Part shown: positions 9,887 through 19,396 of the stretch, piece by piece
How the letters are laid out: each line of letters begins with the position of its first letter
Position numbering within the stretch: position 1 is the stretch's first letter
Assembly (NCBI GenBank): GCA_905200545.1
Contig: CAJKKQ010000013.1
Location: 7,039-71,038 of the forward strand
Length of the DNA: 64,000 nt
Reading direction: 5' to 3'
Source of the DNA: an uncultured Oscillibacter sp.
Lineage (GTDB): Bacteria > Bacillota > Clostridia > Oscillospirales > Oscillospiraceae
The notes under the pieces: generated by a model
What the model was told of the DNA's origin: nothing
Database searches by the model: none
What the model saw: only the letters and a program-made list of their open reading frames with translations
Translations under genes and position numbers: made by a program

Positions 9887-11394
9887 GTGGCACTCACCCG
9901 CTTCTTGGCATCGCCCAGCGCCGCGCGAATGGTCTCCACGGCAGGACCGCTGAGGTTTCCGGTGGATTCGATCTCGTCCACCACATCGGCGTGCTCGGTC
10001 TCCATCTCCTGGGCGAAGTCCAGCACGAAGGAGCGCACCTTGTCCAGGGGCACATCATCCACCAGGCCGTTGGTGGCAACATAGAGGATGATGGCCTGAC
10101 GGCTCACCGACATAGGGTGATAGAGGGGCTGTTTCAAAAGCTCCAGCAGACGCCGTCCGTGGTCAAGAGCCTGCTGGGTGGCAGGGTCCAGATCAGAGGC
10201 GAACTGGGTAAAGACCTCCAGCTCCCGGAACCGGGCCAGATCGATCCGCAGGGTACCGGCGGTCTTCTTGATGGCCCGGGTCTGAGCAGAGCCGCCCACA
10301 CGGGACACGGACAAGCCCACGTTGACAGCAGGGCGCTGACCGGAGAAGAACAGGTCGTTTTCCAGATAGATCTGGCCGTCGGTGATAGAGATGACGTTGG
10401 TGGGGATATAGGCGGACACATCGCCCGCCTGGGTCTCGATGATAGGCAGAGCGGTCATGGAGCCGCCGCCGTATTCCTTGGTGAGGCGGCAGGCCCGCTC
10501 CAGCAGGCGGGAGTGCAGATAGAACACGTCGCCAGGGTAGGCCTCACGGCCCGGGGACCGCTTGAGCAGCAGGGACAGTGTCCGGTAGGCCACCGCGTGC
10601 TTGCTGAGGTCGTCATAGACGATGAGCACGTCCTTGCCCTTGCTCATGAAGTACTCGCCCATAGCGGCGCCGGAGTAAGGGGCGATGTACTGCAAGGGAG
10701 CGGACTCGCTGGCGGTGGCGGAGACGATGATGGAGTAGTCCATGGCGCCGTGCTTTTTCAGGGTGTCCTGAATGCGGGCCACGGTGGAGGCCTTCTGCCC
10801 GATGGCCACGTAAATGCAGATCACATCCTGTCCTTTCTGGTTCAGGATGGTGTCCACCGCGATGGCGGTCTTGCCGGTCTGGCGGTCTCCGATAATCAGC
10901 TCACGCTGGCCCCGGCCGATGGGCACCATGGCGTCGATGGCCAGGATGCCGGTCTGCAGGGGCACGTTCACAGGCTCACGGCTGACCACGCCGCTGGCTT
11001 CATGCTCGATGGGACGGGTCTCGGTGGTCTCGATGGGGCCCAGGCCGTCGATGGGCTGGCCCAGCACGTCCACCACGCGGCCCACCAGGCCGTCGCCCAC
11101 GGGCACATCGGCGGCACGGCCGGTACGCTTGACCACAGTGCCCTCCCGGACGCCGGACTCGCTGCCCAGCAGCACCACGCCCACGCTATCCCGGGCCAGG
11201 TTCATGACCATGCCCTTGACGCCGGTGTCCAGCTCCACCAACTCGCCGTATACCGCTTTGTCCAGTCCGTAGACGGTGGCAATGCCGTCTCCTACCTCCA
11301 GAACGGTACCGGTCTCATCCCGCCGCACCCGGGTATCATATTCTAGAATCTCCTCCCGCAGGATGGAGACGATCTCTTCAGGTTTGCTTTTCAT
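9874..11394 (-). CDS. atpA: F1Fo ATP synthase alpha subunit
   Basis: A 506-residue non-catalytic nucleotide-binding subunit. Features are [15 protein letters not shown] (N-terminal barrel), the P-loop [15 protein letters not shown]-type Walker B ([18 protein letters not shown]), the [21 protein letters not shown] block, and the [19 protein letters not shown] segment. It overlaps both atpH (4 bases) and atpG (13 bases), consistent with coupled translation in the operon. Confidence 0.98.
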   Translation of the reverse strand: MKSKPEEIVSILREEILEYDTRVRRDETGTVLEVGDGIATVYGLDKAVYGELVELDTGVKGMVMNLARDSVGVVLLGSESGVREGTVVKRTGRAADVPVGDGLVGRVVDVLGQPIDGLGPIETTETRPIEHEASGVVSREPVNVPLQTGILAIDAMVPIGRGQRELIIGDRQTGKTAIAVDTILNQKGQDVICIYVAIGQKASTVARIQDTLKKHGAMDYSIIVSATASESAPLQYIAPYSGAAMGEYFMSKGKDVLIVYDDLSKHAVAYRTLSLLLKRSPGREAYPGDVFYLHSRLLERACRLTKEYGGGSMTALPIIETQAGDVSAYIPTNVISITDGQIYLENDLFFSGQRPAVNVGLSVSRVGGSAQTRAIKKTAGTLRIDLARFRELEVFTQFASDLDPATQQALDHGRRLLELLKQPLYHPMSVSRQAIILYVATNGLVDDVPLDKVRSFVLDFAQEMETEHADVVDEIESTGNLSGPAVETIRAALGDAKKRVSATWQA

Positions 11395-11915
11395 GCCATT
11401 CGCCTCTCTTCCAGTTGCCGGGTCAGACCGGCCAGCGCCCCGCGGACGCTTTTATCATACGTCACGCCCTCGATCTCCAGCGTGAAGCCGCCCAGCAGGG
11501 ACGGATCGATGCGCACATCAAATTCCACATTCTGCTTATGATGCAGGCGGCACAGAGCCTGACGGAGCTTCTCCTGCTCCTCTTCCCCGGGCACGCGGAC
11601 ACAGCTCAGGCGGCAGCGGGCCGCACCCCGCCGGGCCAGGGCCTGATCGTGAAAGGCCTCCAGAATGTCGGGCAGCAGAGCCATGCGCCCTTTTTCCGCC
11701 AGCAGGCCGTAAAAGCGCAGCAGCAAGCCGTGGTCCTTCAGACCAGGCAGCCGGGCCAGGATACGCTTCTTCTCCCAGGCCTGGACGGCGGGAGAGCGGA
11801 GGGATTCCCACAAAGCGGCATCCGCCATCATAGCCTGGGCGGTAGCGCGCAGGGACTCCTCATCGGGAGAGAGGTCATAGAGGGCCTCGGCATAACGGCG
11901 GGCCAGCTCATTCAT
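11391..11915 (-). CDS. atpH: F1Fo ATP synthase delta subunit
   Basis: A 174-residue peripheral stalk protein. It begins [18 protein letters not shown], the helical N-terminal domain that caps alpha3beta3. The C terminus has [32 protein letters not shown], the family signature with the conserved Gly-Gly and Asp. Both ends overlap neighbouring genes by 4 bases. Confidence 0.95.
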   Translation of the reverse strand: MNELARRYAEALYDLSPDEESLRATAQAMMADAALWESLRSPAVQAWEKKRILARLPGLKDHGLLLRFYGLLAEKGRMALLPDILEAFHDQALARRGAARCRLSCVRVPGEEEQEKLRQALCRLHHKQNVEFDVRIDPSLLGGFTLEIEGVTYDKSVRGALAGLTRQLEERRMA

Positions 11916-12400
11916 GCCTTTTCACCCACTTCCGACAAAAACGTATCCACCAGCGCCTTGTCGTCCGCATTGTCCATGGAGCGCTGGGCCACCTTGGCAG
12001 CAGCCAGCAGGGCCAAAGAGGCCACCTCGTTGCGGGCCCCACGCAGCATGGTCTCCCGATCAGAGGCGATCTGTGCCTCAGCCTCGCTGCGCAGCCGCTT
12101 GGCGTCGGTCTCGGCCTCGGCCATCTTGCCCTCGTAGACCCGCTGCGCGCGGTTCTGGGCATCGGCCACGATTTTGGCCGCCTCGTGCCGGGCGTCGGTC
12201 AGCTTGCTCTCATACTGGGTCTTCAGTTCCTCCGCCTGACGGTTGCTGTCCTCGGCAGAGGCGATCTCACTCTTCACCAGGGCGGCCCGCTGCTCCAGCA
12301 CGGCGTTGACCCGGCCGAAGAGCAGCTTCCGGAGAATGAAGAAGAGCACCAGCAGGTTGATGATGGTGAAGACGATGGTGGAAAGTTGGAACTCCAGCAT
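11912..12400 (-). CDS. atpF: F1Fo ATP synthase b subunit
   Basis: A 162-residue protein with one N-terminal membrane helix (about residues 5-24, STIVFTIINLLVLFFILRKL) followed by a long charged, Ala-rich helix that forms the dimeric peripheral stalk. One b gene is present, as expected for a homodimeric b stalk. Start is 13 bases past the atpE stop. Confidence 0.95.
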   Translation of the reverse strand: MLEFQLSTIVFTIINLLVLFFILRKLLFGRVNAVLEQRAALVKSEIASAEDSNRQAEELKTQYESKLTDARHEAAKIVADAQNRAQRVYEGKMAEAETDAKRLRSEAEAQIASDRETMLRGARNEVASLALLAAAKVAQRSMDNADDKALVDTFLSEVGEKA

Positions 12401-12413
12401 TGAGGGCGCCCCC

Positions 12414-12632
12414 TTAACCGACGAAGATAATCAGAAGAGCGGTAATAAAGCCGAAGATGGCGGTACCTTCTGCCAGGGCGCAGCCCAGCAGCAGAGCACT
12501 GTTGATCTTGCCGGAGGCCTCGGGCTGACGGGCAATGGCCTCACTGGCCTTGCCGGTGGCAAAACCGATGCCGATTCCGGCGCCGATTCCGGTGAAGACG
12601 GCGATAGCTGCAGCGATGATAGCGATAGACAT
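12414..12632 (-). CDS. atpE: F1Fo ATP synthase c subunit
   Basis: A 72-residue hairpin of two membrane helices with the polar loop ARQPEA. The ion-binding carboxylate is the Glu in [11 protein letters not shown]. In known Na+ synthases helix 1 carries Gln in a GxGQG motif and helix 2 reads ESTGIY or similar; here the Gln position is Ile (GIGIGF) and the Tyr position is Phe, so H+ rather than Na+ is the likely coupling ion (inference from motifs). A Shine-Dalgarno AGGAGG precedes the ATG. Confidence 0.96.
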   Translation of the reverse strand: MSIAIIAAAIAVFTGIGAGIGIGFATGKASEAIARQPEASGKINSALLLGCALAEGTAIFGFITALLIIFVG

Positions 12633-12664
12633 AGTGATTTCCTCCTCAGATTTCTTTCGTCAGT

Positions 12665-13369
12665 TTACTCCTCGTCCTTGATGCCCTCGCCGGTAAACAG
12701 TGTGGTGAGGAACACAAAGACCACGGTCTGGATCAGACCGTCAAACAGGTCAAAGTAGATGCTGAAAATGGCGGGCAGCACCACCGGTACCACGAACTTG
12801 AGCATCTCCATAATGATGTATGCACCCAAAATATTGCCGAACAGACGCATACACAGCGCCAGGGGCCGGATGACCACCTCCATCAGGTTGATGGGCAGCA
12901 GCAGCGGCATAGGGGCGGCAAACTTCTTCAGCCCGCCCAGCAGCCCGTTGTAGCGGAACTGGGAACCATAGATCAGCAGCATGCTCATAATCGCCAGTGC
13001 CGTGGTCACGCTGATGTCCTTTGTGGGCGGCGTCAGGCCGAGAATACCAATCAGATTGGAAAAGCCGATGTACAGGGCTACCGTACCCAGCCAGGGGGCA
13101 AAGGGCCGCCAGTGGGTGCCGATGTTGGTCTTGACAAAGCCGTTCAAAAACTGTACCGCCCACTCCAGGGCTACCTGCACCTTGCCGGGGCTGCGCACAC
13201 TGAGCTTCCGGGTCAGCAGCAGAGAGAGCACCACCAGCAAAGCCATGATGATCCACGTGACAACCACAGAGTCGGCCACCGGGATACCTCCCAACACCGG
13301 GATGGTAAAGGCGGTCTTGTTTCCCAGCTCACTGACCAGCGATTCCTTGAATTCTTCAAGCAAACACAC
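12665..13369 (-). CDS. atpB: F1Fo ATP synthase a subunit
   Basis: A 234-residue membrane protein with five or six predicted helices. The conserved Arg that faces the c-ring glutamate is in ALCMRLFGNILGAYI (MRLFGN), and the last helix contains FVFLTTLF. It starts with GTG at 13369 behind GAGGTGAT. It is the first structural gene of the operon; no atpI/uncI homologue precedes it in the 150-base gap to the divergent kinase gene. Confidence 0.95.
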   Translation of the reverse strand: MCLLEEFKESLVSELGNKTAFTIPVLGGIPVADSVVVTWIIMALLVVLSLLLTRKLSVRSPGKVQVALEWAVQFLNGFVKTNIGTHWRPFAPWLGTVALYIGFSNLIGILGLTPPTKDISVTTALAIMSMLLIYGSQFRYNGLLGGLKKFAAPMPLLLPINLMEVVIRPLALCMRLFGNILGAYIIMEMLKFVVPVVLPAIFSIYFDLFDGLIQTVVFVFLTTLFTGEGIKDEE

Positions 13370-13487
13370 ATCACCTCGTTTTCGCGATGGCTATTTTACG
13401 ACCGGTGCGGTCATTTTGGGAAGCCTTTTAAAAGTAAAAAAACTATTGAAAACGTTCTGTACGAAAGATATCTTGTTTCCGCTGCGC

Positions 13488-13516
13488 TTGTGAAGTGGGC
13501 CGCAGCGCGTTATACT
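13488..13516 (+). promoter_or_regulatory. Sigma-70-type promoter of the CitA/DcuS-like system
   Basis: TTGTGA (13488-13493) and TATACT (13511-13516) are separated by exactly 17 bases, and the kinase ATG follows 33 bases downstream. No equally good promoter could be picked for the divergent ATP synthase operon in this 180-base gap. Confidence 0.75.
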
Positions 13517-13548
13517 GAATGAGGAAATTACAGAAAGGGGGGCGTCTT

Positions 13549-15174
13549 ATGCCAGCCCGCCACAAACGTTCCATCCATGCTCAGCTGCTGCAACTGAGCA
13601 TGCTGATCGTGGCCATCTCCTCGGTGCTGTCCCTGGCGTGCGCTCTCTATGTTATCCTGAGCGGCGAACAGAGCGCCCTGGACAGGAACCTCATCAACTC
13701 CGCATCCATCCTCTCCCAGTCTCCCCTGGTGCGGCAGGCCCTGGAGGGTGAGGCCTCTCCGGCGGAGCTGGCGGAATTTCTGGATGCCGCCACTGTCAAC
13801 ACCTCCGACATCGACCTGATCCTGGTGGGAGATTTGGAAAACACCCTGCTTTACGCCCCGGACCCTGCTCTGCAGGGAACGACCTACTCCGGAGATGCCC
13901 AGAATCCGGCCCTGTCCGGTGAGGGGCCTTATACCTCCAACGAGACTGGCCCCTTGGGTTCCGAGCACTCCGCTTATGCTCCCATTCGCAATGAAGCAGG
14001 CGAGGTCATCGGCTTCGTGGTGGTGGGGCTCTACCTGCGCAGCCTGGCCCATGTGACCCTGGTCACGGTGGTCCAGATGGTGCTCCTGAGCCTGCTGGCC
14101 ATGGGGGTAGCGGTTCTGCTGGCCCAGCGTCTGTCCCGGCGCATCAAAAATGCTCTGCAAGGATATGAACCAGAGGCCTTCGCCCGCCGCTTTCACCAAC
14201 GGGAGGATATTCTGGATGCCCTGGAGGAGGGAATTCTGGCCATCGACAAGGATGAAACGATCATCTTTTTCAACGCCGCTGCCGCCCGGCTGCTGTCTTT
14301 GCCCCCTGATGCCGTGGGCAGACCGCTCCGGACCGTCTACCCGGTCTCTACCCTGGGGCGCATCCTGCACACCGGGAAGCCGGAATACAATGTGAGCATG
14401 AAGTCCCTGCCGGATGTGCGGGTGCTGTCCGACCGGCTGCCCATCTACGAAAACGGCCAACTGGCCGGGGCGGTTGGGATCTTCCGCAACCGCACGGAGG
14501 TGACCCGTCTGGCCGACGATCTCACCGGGGTGCGGCACATGGTAGATGCCATGCGGGCCTACACCCATGAATTCATGAACAAGCTCCATGTGATCCTGGG
14601 CCTGCTGCAGATCGGCCAGCCCGAGCGGGCCCAGCAGTACATCATGGACACCACCCGTATTCAGCGGGAGGCGGTAAGCCGCATCATGCACCAGATCCAG
14701 GAGCCTTCGGTGGCCGCTCTGCTGGTAGGCAAAACCAGCAGAGCCAACGAGCTGGGCATCCGCCTGACCCTGGACCGGGAGAGCAGCCTCAGCGCCGAGA
14801 GTCCCTGTCTGCCTCCGGAAGCCTGCATCACCGTGCTGGGCAATCTCATTGAGAATGCGATTGAAAGCCTGAATCAGTCCCGACAAGGGATAAAAGAGGT
14901 GTCGGTCAGCATCCGGGAGGAGGAGAGCGGCCTGCTGCTGTGCGTGGAGGATACCGGTCCGGGCATCCCTGCTGCCCTGCGGCGCACCCTGTTCCAGCAA
15001 GGGAGCACCACCAAGGGACAGGGCCGGGGAACCGGATTGTCTCTGGTGCAGGAAGTGGTGGACGCCTATCAGGGAGAGATCCGGGTGGAATCGGAGACTG
15101 GTGTGGGCACATCCTTTTTTGTCAGTTTCCGTCAGGAATCTCGACCCGACCCAGAATACAAGGAGGAGAGCTGA
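13549..15174 (+). CDS. Sensor histidine kinase, CitA/DcuS type
   Basis: A 541-residue membrane kinase. Order: membrane helix near residues 18-40, extracytoplasmic PAS-like sensor (about 41-165), second membrane helix (about 168-192), cytoplasmic PAS (FFNAAAARLLSLPPDAVGR), then the SPOB-like dimerisation domain with THEFMNKLHVILGLLQIG, which supplies the phosphorylated His, and an ATPase with NLIENAIES, EDTGPGIP and GRGTGLSLV boxes. This family senses C4-dicarboxylates, citrate or similar ligands and activates transport or fermentation genes; no such target gene lies next to it here. ATG 13549 follows GAAAGGGGGG; 13519 lacks a site. Confidence 0.9.
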   Translation: MPARHKRSIHAQLLQLSMLIVAISSVLSLACALYVILSGEQSALDRNLINSASILSQSPLVRQALEGEASPAELAEFLDAATVNTSDIDLILVGDLENTLLYAPDPALQGTTYSGDAQNPALSGEGPYTSNETGPLGSEHSAYAPIRNEAGEVIGFVVVGLYLRSLAHVTLVTVVQMVLLSLLAMGVAVLLAQRLSRRIKNALQGYEPEAFARRFHQREDILDALEEGILAIDKDETIIFFNAAAARLLSLPPDAVGRPLRTVYPVSTLGRILHTGKPEYNVSMKSLPDVRVLSDRLPIYENGQLAGAVGIFRNRTEVTRLADDLTGVRHMVDAMRAYTHEFMNKLHVILGLLQIGQPERAQQYIMDTTRIQREAVSRIMHQIQEPSVAALLVGKTSRANELGIRLTLDRESSLSAESPCLPPEACITVLGNLIENAIESLNQSRQGIKEVSVSIREEESGLLLCVEDTGPGIPAALRRTLFQQGSTTKGQGRGTGLSLVQEVVDAYQGEIRVESETGVGTSFFVSFRQESRPDPEYKEES

Positions 15175-15846
15175 ATGTATCGCGTGGTTATTGTAGAGGA
15201 CGACCCCATGGTCTCCCTGATCAACCGCACCTATGTAGAGCGGGACTCCCGTTTTCAGGTGGTACAAACCTTCCAGGACGGTCAAACGGCTCTGGACTGG
15301 CTGGCGCAGAACCCGGTGGATCTGGTAGTGCTGGATGTGTATATGCCTTTATTCACCGGTGAGGAACTGCTGCGAGCCCTCCGACACCAGCGAATCGATG
15401 TAGATGCCATCATGGTCACCGCCGCCAATGCCGGCCCCACAGTAGACGCCTTGCTGAAAATGGGCGTGGTGGACTATCTCATGAAGCCCTTCACCGCGGA
15501 GCGGTTCCAGCAGGCACTGGATACTTTCTGCCGTCATCGAGAGGCGCTGGCAGGGAACCTGGTGGAACAAAGCGCGCTGGATAAGCTCTTCGCTCCTGTC
15601 AGCTGTGGTGATGGGCAACCCCCCAAGGGGCTGCAGGAAAGCACGCTGGAAAAGGTACGGACCTGCCTGCGCTCCTCCCCTGCCCAGGGCATGCCCAGTG
15701 AGGCCATCTCCCGGCAGACCGGCCTGTCTGTGGTGACAGTCCGGCGTTATGTCAACTATCTGGTGGAACGGGGAGAGGCCCGCTCTACCGTCAACTACGA
15801 TACCGGCGGACGCCCCTGCCGTCTCTACCGCATTTCCGCTTCCTGA
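15175..15846 (+). CDS. Response regulator, CitB/DcuR type
   Basis: A 223-residue partner of the kinase, beginning right after its stop. The receiver has the acidic pair EDDP near residue 9, the phospho-acceptor Asp in DLVVLDVYMP (about residue 54), and the conserved Thr and Lys in MVTAA and MKPF. The C terminus is the winged-helix-like HTH of this class (EAISRQTGLSVVTVRRYVNYLVERG). A DNA-binding activator of dicarboxylate or citrate genes is the family role; the targets lie outside this window. Confidence 0.92.
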   Translation: MYRVVIVEDDPMVSLINRTYVERDSRFQVVQTFQDGQTALDWLAQNPVDLVVLDVYMPLFTGEELLRALRHQRIDVDAIMVTAANAGPTVDALLKMGVVDYLMKPFTAERFQQALDTFCRHREALAGNLVEQSALDKLFAPVSCGDGQPPKGLQESTLEKVRTCLRSSPAQGMPSEAISRQTGLSVVTVRRYVNYLVERGEARSTVNYDTGGRPCRLYRISAS

Positions 15847-15882
15847 TCTGATGGGGACATCGGCAGGACATCCTGGTTTCAC

Positions 15883-15934
15883 AAGACACCAAGTCCCCCG
15901 CAAGCAGTATTGCTTGCGGGGGACTTGGTGTCTT
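15883..15934. terminator. Long perfect hairpin between convergent genes
   Basis: A perfect inverted repeat with 24-bp arms (15883-15906 and 15911-15934) and a 4-base GTAT loop. It lies between the response regulator and the ABC permease, which converge here. There is no T-run on either side, so it is an atypical terminator; it may work as a strong RNA stem that blocks read-through or protects 3' ends. Confidence 0.65.
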
Positions 15935-15940
15935 GGTATC

Positions 15941-18595
15941 TCACTCCTGCCGCAGGCGCTCCACCACGGAATAGCGCTGGGCAGCGCGGCAGCTCAAAAC
16001 CGGGATGAGAATGCCCAGCGCCCCGAACAGGGGCAGCACCACGGCAATAGGCCAGATGGTAAAGTAGTAGCTGAAAAACCAGATCAGTCCGTTGAGGGCA
16101 GGGCCTACAAAGGGCGCCGTGACCACAATCAGCGCCAGGGCCAAAAGGACCGCACCCAGCGTGTAAAATAGGCCCTCCAAAGCCAGCATGGTCCGCAGCT
16201 GCCGGGATGTCATACCGATGGACTGGAGCACGGCCAGCTCCCGGCGGCGGGCGGTGATACCGGTGAGGATGGCGTTGAAGAAGTTCAGCACGCCCACCAG
16301 ACCTACAATGAAGCTCAGGGCACCGCCCAGCAGGAGGAACATGCTCCGGGTGCCCTCAAATTCCCCGGCGTAGGAGGCCTTGCTCTCATAGTCAAACTGG
16401 GGATTCACGTTCTCCGTGTAGTCCTGGAGGAAGGCTTCCATGGCGGCGTTGGCCTTCTCCGTGGTGTCGAAGGCATAGTACATAACACAATCCGTGCCGG
16501 TATCCCGGATAAAGGTCTCGCTGCTCATAACAAACTCATCGGCACCGTAGTAGCGGTAGGAGAAGGCGTAGGGCACCATCACCAGAGCAGCCACGGTGTA
16601 GTCCACATCCCGGTACTTCACCGCCCGCTGGGCGTAAGCAGCTCCTTCCGGCACATTCTCCCAGGGGCCGTAAACTTCGCCGGTATCGACGTCATAGTAC
16701 TCATACTCCTCCACATATCGGATGGTCACCGCATCCCCCAGCCGGGCCCAGTGACTGTCCATATTCGGGTTTCCGTAGTCATCATCGCTGTACACAGCGG
16801 CAATATACTTCCCATCAGGATCGCTCAGCTTTGAAAGATCCCCGTCCAACACCGTCAGATGGTCCAGGGCAAAGGGATCCATGCCGTAGAGCTGTACCCG
16901 GTCCTCCAGCAGGCCCTCCGGCGTGCGATCCATATAGCGGATGGCCTCGTCAAGCTGCTCCGGGGTATTCCACTGGCTCCAGACAGAGCGGTAATACTCC
17001 TCGGTGACAAATTCCACCGCCGGGCCGGTCTTGCCGTAGATGCAGCCACTGCCTGTAATGCCGCCTTGGGCATTCACGGCGCCGATGACCTCCTGCGACA
17101 CCGCCATCTCGTCGTTGAACGCGTCCCCGCCGGTCTGGAACTGCCCCGCGTCCGCCAAGATGAAGTCGCTGGCGGTGAAATTGGACACATATTTGTCCAT
17201 ATCAAACCCACTGGCGAAGGTCACGGTCAGGGTCAGCAGCACCACAGCAAGAGTCAGGGACAGCACCGTGAGGAAGGTCTTGCCCCGGCTGCGGCCCAGA
17301 TTGGCCCAGGCCATGGACAGCAGGGACACCCCCTTGCCGCTCCGCTTGCCTTTCCGCTTCAGCGCCTTCCCCTCGGTGTAGCGCACCGCCTCCACCGGGG
17401 ACACCTTGCCCGCCAGACGGCCGGGGCGGCGGCAGGAGATGAGCACCGTCACCAGGGCAAAGATTGCCGCCCCCACAAAGAGGAGGGGACTGACCGAGAC
17501 CACGGTGGTCACGTTGTTGAGTCGGGCGGTGATGACCGGGGTGAGGACGCCCCCCAGCAGCCAGCCCAGCAGCAGGCCGACGGGGATGCCGATGAGGGAG
17601 AGGAGCAGGGCCTGGGTGCGGATGATCCGCCGAAGCTGCCGGGGTGTGGTACCGATGGTTTTCAGCAGGCCGTAGAAGCGGATGTCCCCCGCCACCGAGA
17701 TCTGGAACACATTGTAGATAATGAGGTACCCGGTGAGCAGAATGAGGGCCAGCACCCCCGCAATGATGGCGACTACGGTGGGGTCCAGCTTATCGGAGAG
17801 CTGCGCCCCGGTATAGCCCCAGTTGACGCCCAAAGCAATGTAGTCTGCTCCGGCGGTTTCGCTCTGGTAGCCGTGGTTTGCCAAGATCTCATTGAGATCC
17901 TTGGAAATGGAGCGGGCGCCGTTTTTCAGCATCACATCCAGGTTCCACTCCCCTGTCATGCCGTCGCTTCCCGGCGGAGTGACGCCCACCTCTTGCAGCA
18001 CCGCATCCACCCTGCTCTCGGGAATGAGGATGTGGTTGGCCACCACCGCCTCGTCGTACTCCCACCAACCGCACAAGGTAAAGGTCTGCGTGGTCTCATG
18101 GCCATCCACCTCAAAGGTCACGGTAAACTTGGCACCGAGCTTGGGCTCTACCCCCAGCAGTTCCAGTACATGGGTGTCTGTGGCGGCCTCGTCGGTACCC
18201 TCTTTGGGCAGCCGACCCTCAATGGGGTCGCAGTAGCACCAGTGGGCCTCGTTGGCGTCGGAATAGCCCACCTCCACATGGGACTTGTTGAAGGGGACAT
18301 CCGTAGGCATGCCCAAAAAGCGGCGCAGGCCCCAAGACTCGATGAGCGGATCGTCCTTCAATTTCTCAAACTGCTCCTCTGTCAGGTACTTGAAAGTCCC
18401 GTGGGACCAGCCTCCCGCCTGGCGGAAGTTGTTCTGCTGGATGCCCTCGTTGATGGAGAGGGCAATAGTGAAAAGTGAGGTGAAGAGCACGGTGGTCAGT
18501 ACGATGGCCAGCACCGCCACAAGGTTCCGCGTCCGGTTGGCCAGCAGGCTCCGGAAGGAAAGATGCCGCACACACTTGCGGTTTGCCACGTTCAT
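15941..18595 (-). CDS. ABC transporter permease, FtsX/MacB-like duplicated architecture
   Basis: An 884-residue permease. An N-terminal membrane helix (about 20-43) is followed by a large extracytoplasmic domain to about 265, three helices (about 268-400), another helix near 430-455, a second large outside domain to about 755, and three C-terminal helices. Both FtsX-type membrane blocks carry the IGTTPRQLRRI and IGMTSRQLRTM coupling motifs. Transporters of this form export peptides or lipids or signal cell-envelope stress. It pairs with the ATPase gene 12 bases upstream and probably works under the VanRS-like system encoded nearby. Confidence 0.9.
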   Translation of the reverse strand: MNVANRKCVRHLSFRSLLANRTRNLVAVLAIVLTTVLFTSLFTIALSINEGIQQNNFRQAGGWSHGTFKYLTEEQFEKLKDDPLIESWGLRRFLGMPTDVPFNKSHVEVGYSDANEAHWCYCDPIEGRLPKEGTDEAATDTHVLELLGVEPKLGAKFTVTFEVDGHETTQTFTLCGWWEYDEAVVANHILIPESRVDAVLQEVGVTPPGSDGMTGEWNLDVMLKNGARSISKDLNEILANHGYQSETAGADYIALGVNWGYTGAQLSDKLDPTVVAIIAGVLALILLTGYLIIYNVFQISVAGDIRFYGLLKTIGTTPRQLRRIIRTQALLLSLIGIPVGLLLGWLLGGVLTPVITARLNNVTTVVSVSPLLFVGAAIFALVTVLISCRRPGRLAGKVSPVEAVRYTEGKALKRKGKRSGKGVSLLSMAWANLGRSRGKTFLTVLSLTLAVVLLTLTVTFASGFDMDKYVSNFTASDFILADAGQFQTGGDAFNDEMAVSQEVIGAVNAQGGITGSGCIYGKTGPAVEFVTEEYYRSVWSQWNTPEQLDEAIRYMDRTPEGLLEDRVQLYGMDPFALDHLTVLDGDLSKLSDPDGKYIAAVYSDDDYGNPNMDSHWARLGDAVTIRYVEEYEYYDVDTGEVYGPWENVPEGAAYAQRAVKYRDVDYTVAALVMVPYAFSYRYYGADEFVMSSETFIRDTGTDCVMYYAFDTTEKANAAMEAFLQDYTENVNPQFDYESKASYAGEFEGTRSMFLLLGGALSFIVGLVGVLNFFNAILTGITARRRELAVLQSIGMTSRQLRTMLALEGLFYTLGAVLLALALIVVTAPFVGPALNGLIWFFSYYFTIWPIAVVLPLFGALGILIPVLSCRAAQRYSVVERLRQE

Positions 18596-18607
18596 GATCT
18601 TTCCCCC

Positions 18608-19276
18608 TTACCGCGTCACGATCCGCCCGTCCTCGATGCGGACGATGCGGTCGGCCATTTGGGCGATCTCCTCGTTGTGGGTGATCATCACCATGGTCTG
18701 GGCAAACTTCTGCCCCGTCACCTTCATCAGGCTCAGCACATCCTGACTGGTCCGGCTGTCCAGGTTGCCGGTAGGCTCATCGGCCAGAAGGATAGCGGGC
18801 TTGGTGGCCAGAGCCCGGGCAATGGCAACACGCTGCTGCTGGCCGCCGGAGAGCTGGCCCGGCAGGTTCCGGAGCTTCTTATCCAGGCCCAGGGTGGCGA
18901 TGACCTCCTCCACATAAGCCTCATCCACGTTCCTGCCGTCCAGCTCCACCGGCAGGACGATGTTTTCCCACACGCTGAGCACCGGCACCAGGTTGTAGGA
19001 CTGGAACACAAAGCCGACTTTGCGGCGGCGGAAGATGGTCAGGGCCTCATCCTTCAGGGCGAAGATGTCCTTTCCGTCCACCGTGACGGTGCCGGAGGTG
19101 GGCCGGTCCAGCCCGCCCAGCATATGGAGCAGGGTGGACTTGCCGGAGCCGGAGGTGCCCACAATGGCCACAAACTCTCCCTGCTGGATGCTAAGATCCA
19201 CGCCGTCCAAGGCCTTTACCTGGGTGTCCCCGGAGCCGTAGTATTTTTTCAGATCACGGGTCTCAAGAATCGTCAT
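18608..19276 (-). CDS. ABC transporter ATP-binding protein, MacB/LolD type
   Basis: A 222-residue ATPase with Walker [10 protein letters not shown]-loop [10 protein letters not shown], signature LSGGQQQRV, Walker [13 protein letters not shown] and the switch His in MVMITHNEE. The ATG at 19276 has GGAGG 9 bases upstream; the longer frame would need a TTG inside the Shine-Dalgarno. It energises the FtsX-type permease downstream. Confidence 0.95.
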   Translation of the reverse strand: MTILETRDLKKYYGSGDTQVKALDGVDLSIQQGEFVAIVGTSGSGKSTLLHMLGGLDRPTSGTVTVDGKDIFALKDEALTIFRRRKVGFVFQSYNLVPVLSVWENIVLPVELDGRNVDEAYVEEVIATLGLDKKLRNLPGQLSGGQQQRVAIARALATKPAILLADEPTGNLDSRTSQDVLSLMKVTGQKFAQTMVMITHNEEIAQMADRIVRIEDGRIVTR

Positions 19277-19295
19277 ACTATGTTCCTCCAAAGAA

Positions 19296-19329
19296 AAAGT
19301 CTGTACCGTCTTTTGACAATACAGACTTT
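19296..19329. promoter_or_regulatory. Inverted repeat upstream of the ABC transporter, putative operator
   Basis: Perfect 10-bp arms AAAGTCTGTA (19296-19305) and TACAGACTTT (19320-19329) are separated by 14 bases, 20 bases upstream of the ATPase start. It could be a binding site for a dimeric regulator controlling the transporter, or an RNA stem in the leader. The spacing does not fit a Rho-independent terminator. Confidence 0.5.
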
Positions 19330-19396
19330 AACATGGAAATCTGTCCTGGCACTTTCGAGAATGTGACAGTTTTGAAAGAAATCCAGTTTGGCCCCG

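Noticed and set aside
12414..12632. Na+-coupled ATP synthase
   Set aside because: The c subunit lacks the helix-1 Gln and the helix-2 Ser/Tyr ligands of known Na+ forms, so proton coupling is more likely.
13370..13487. Promoter for the ATP synthase operon
   Set aside because: Several AT-rich hexamers exist on the minus strand (for example TAAAAT near 13392), but none has a convincing partner at 16-18 bases.
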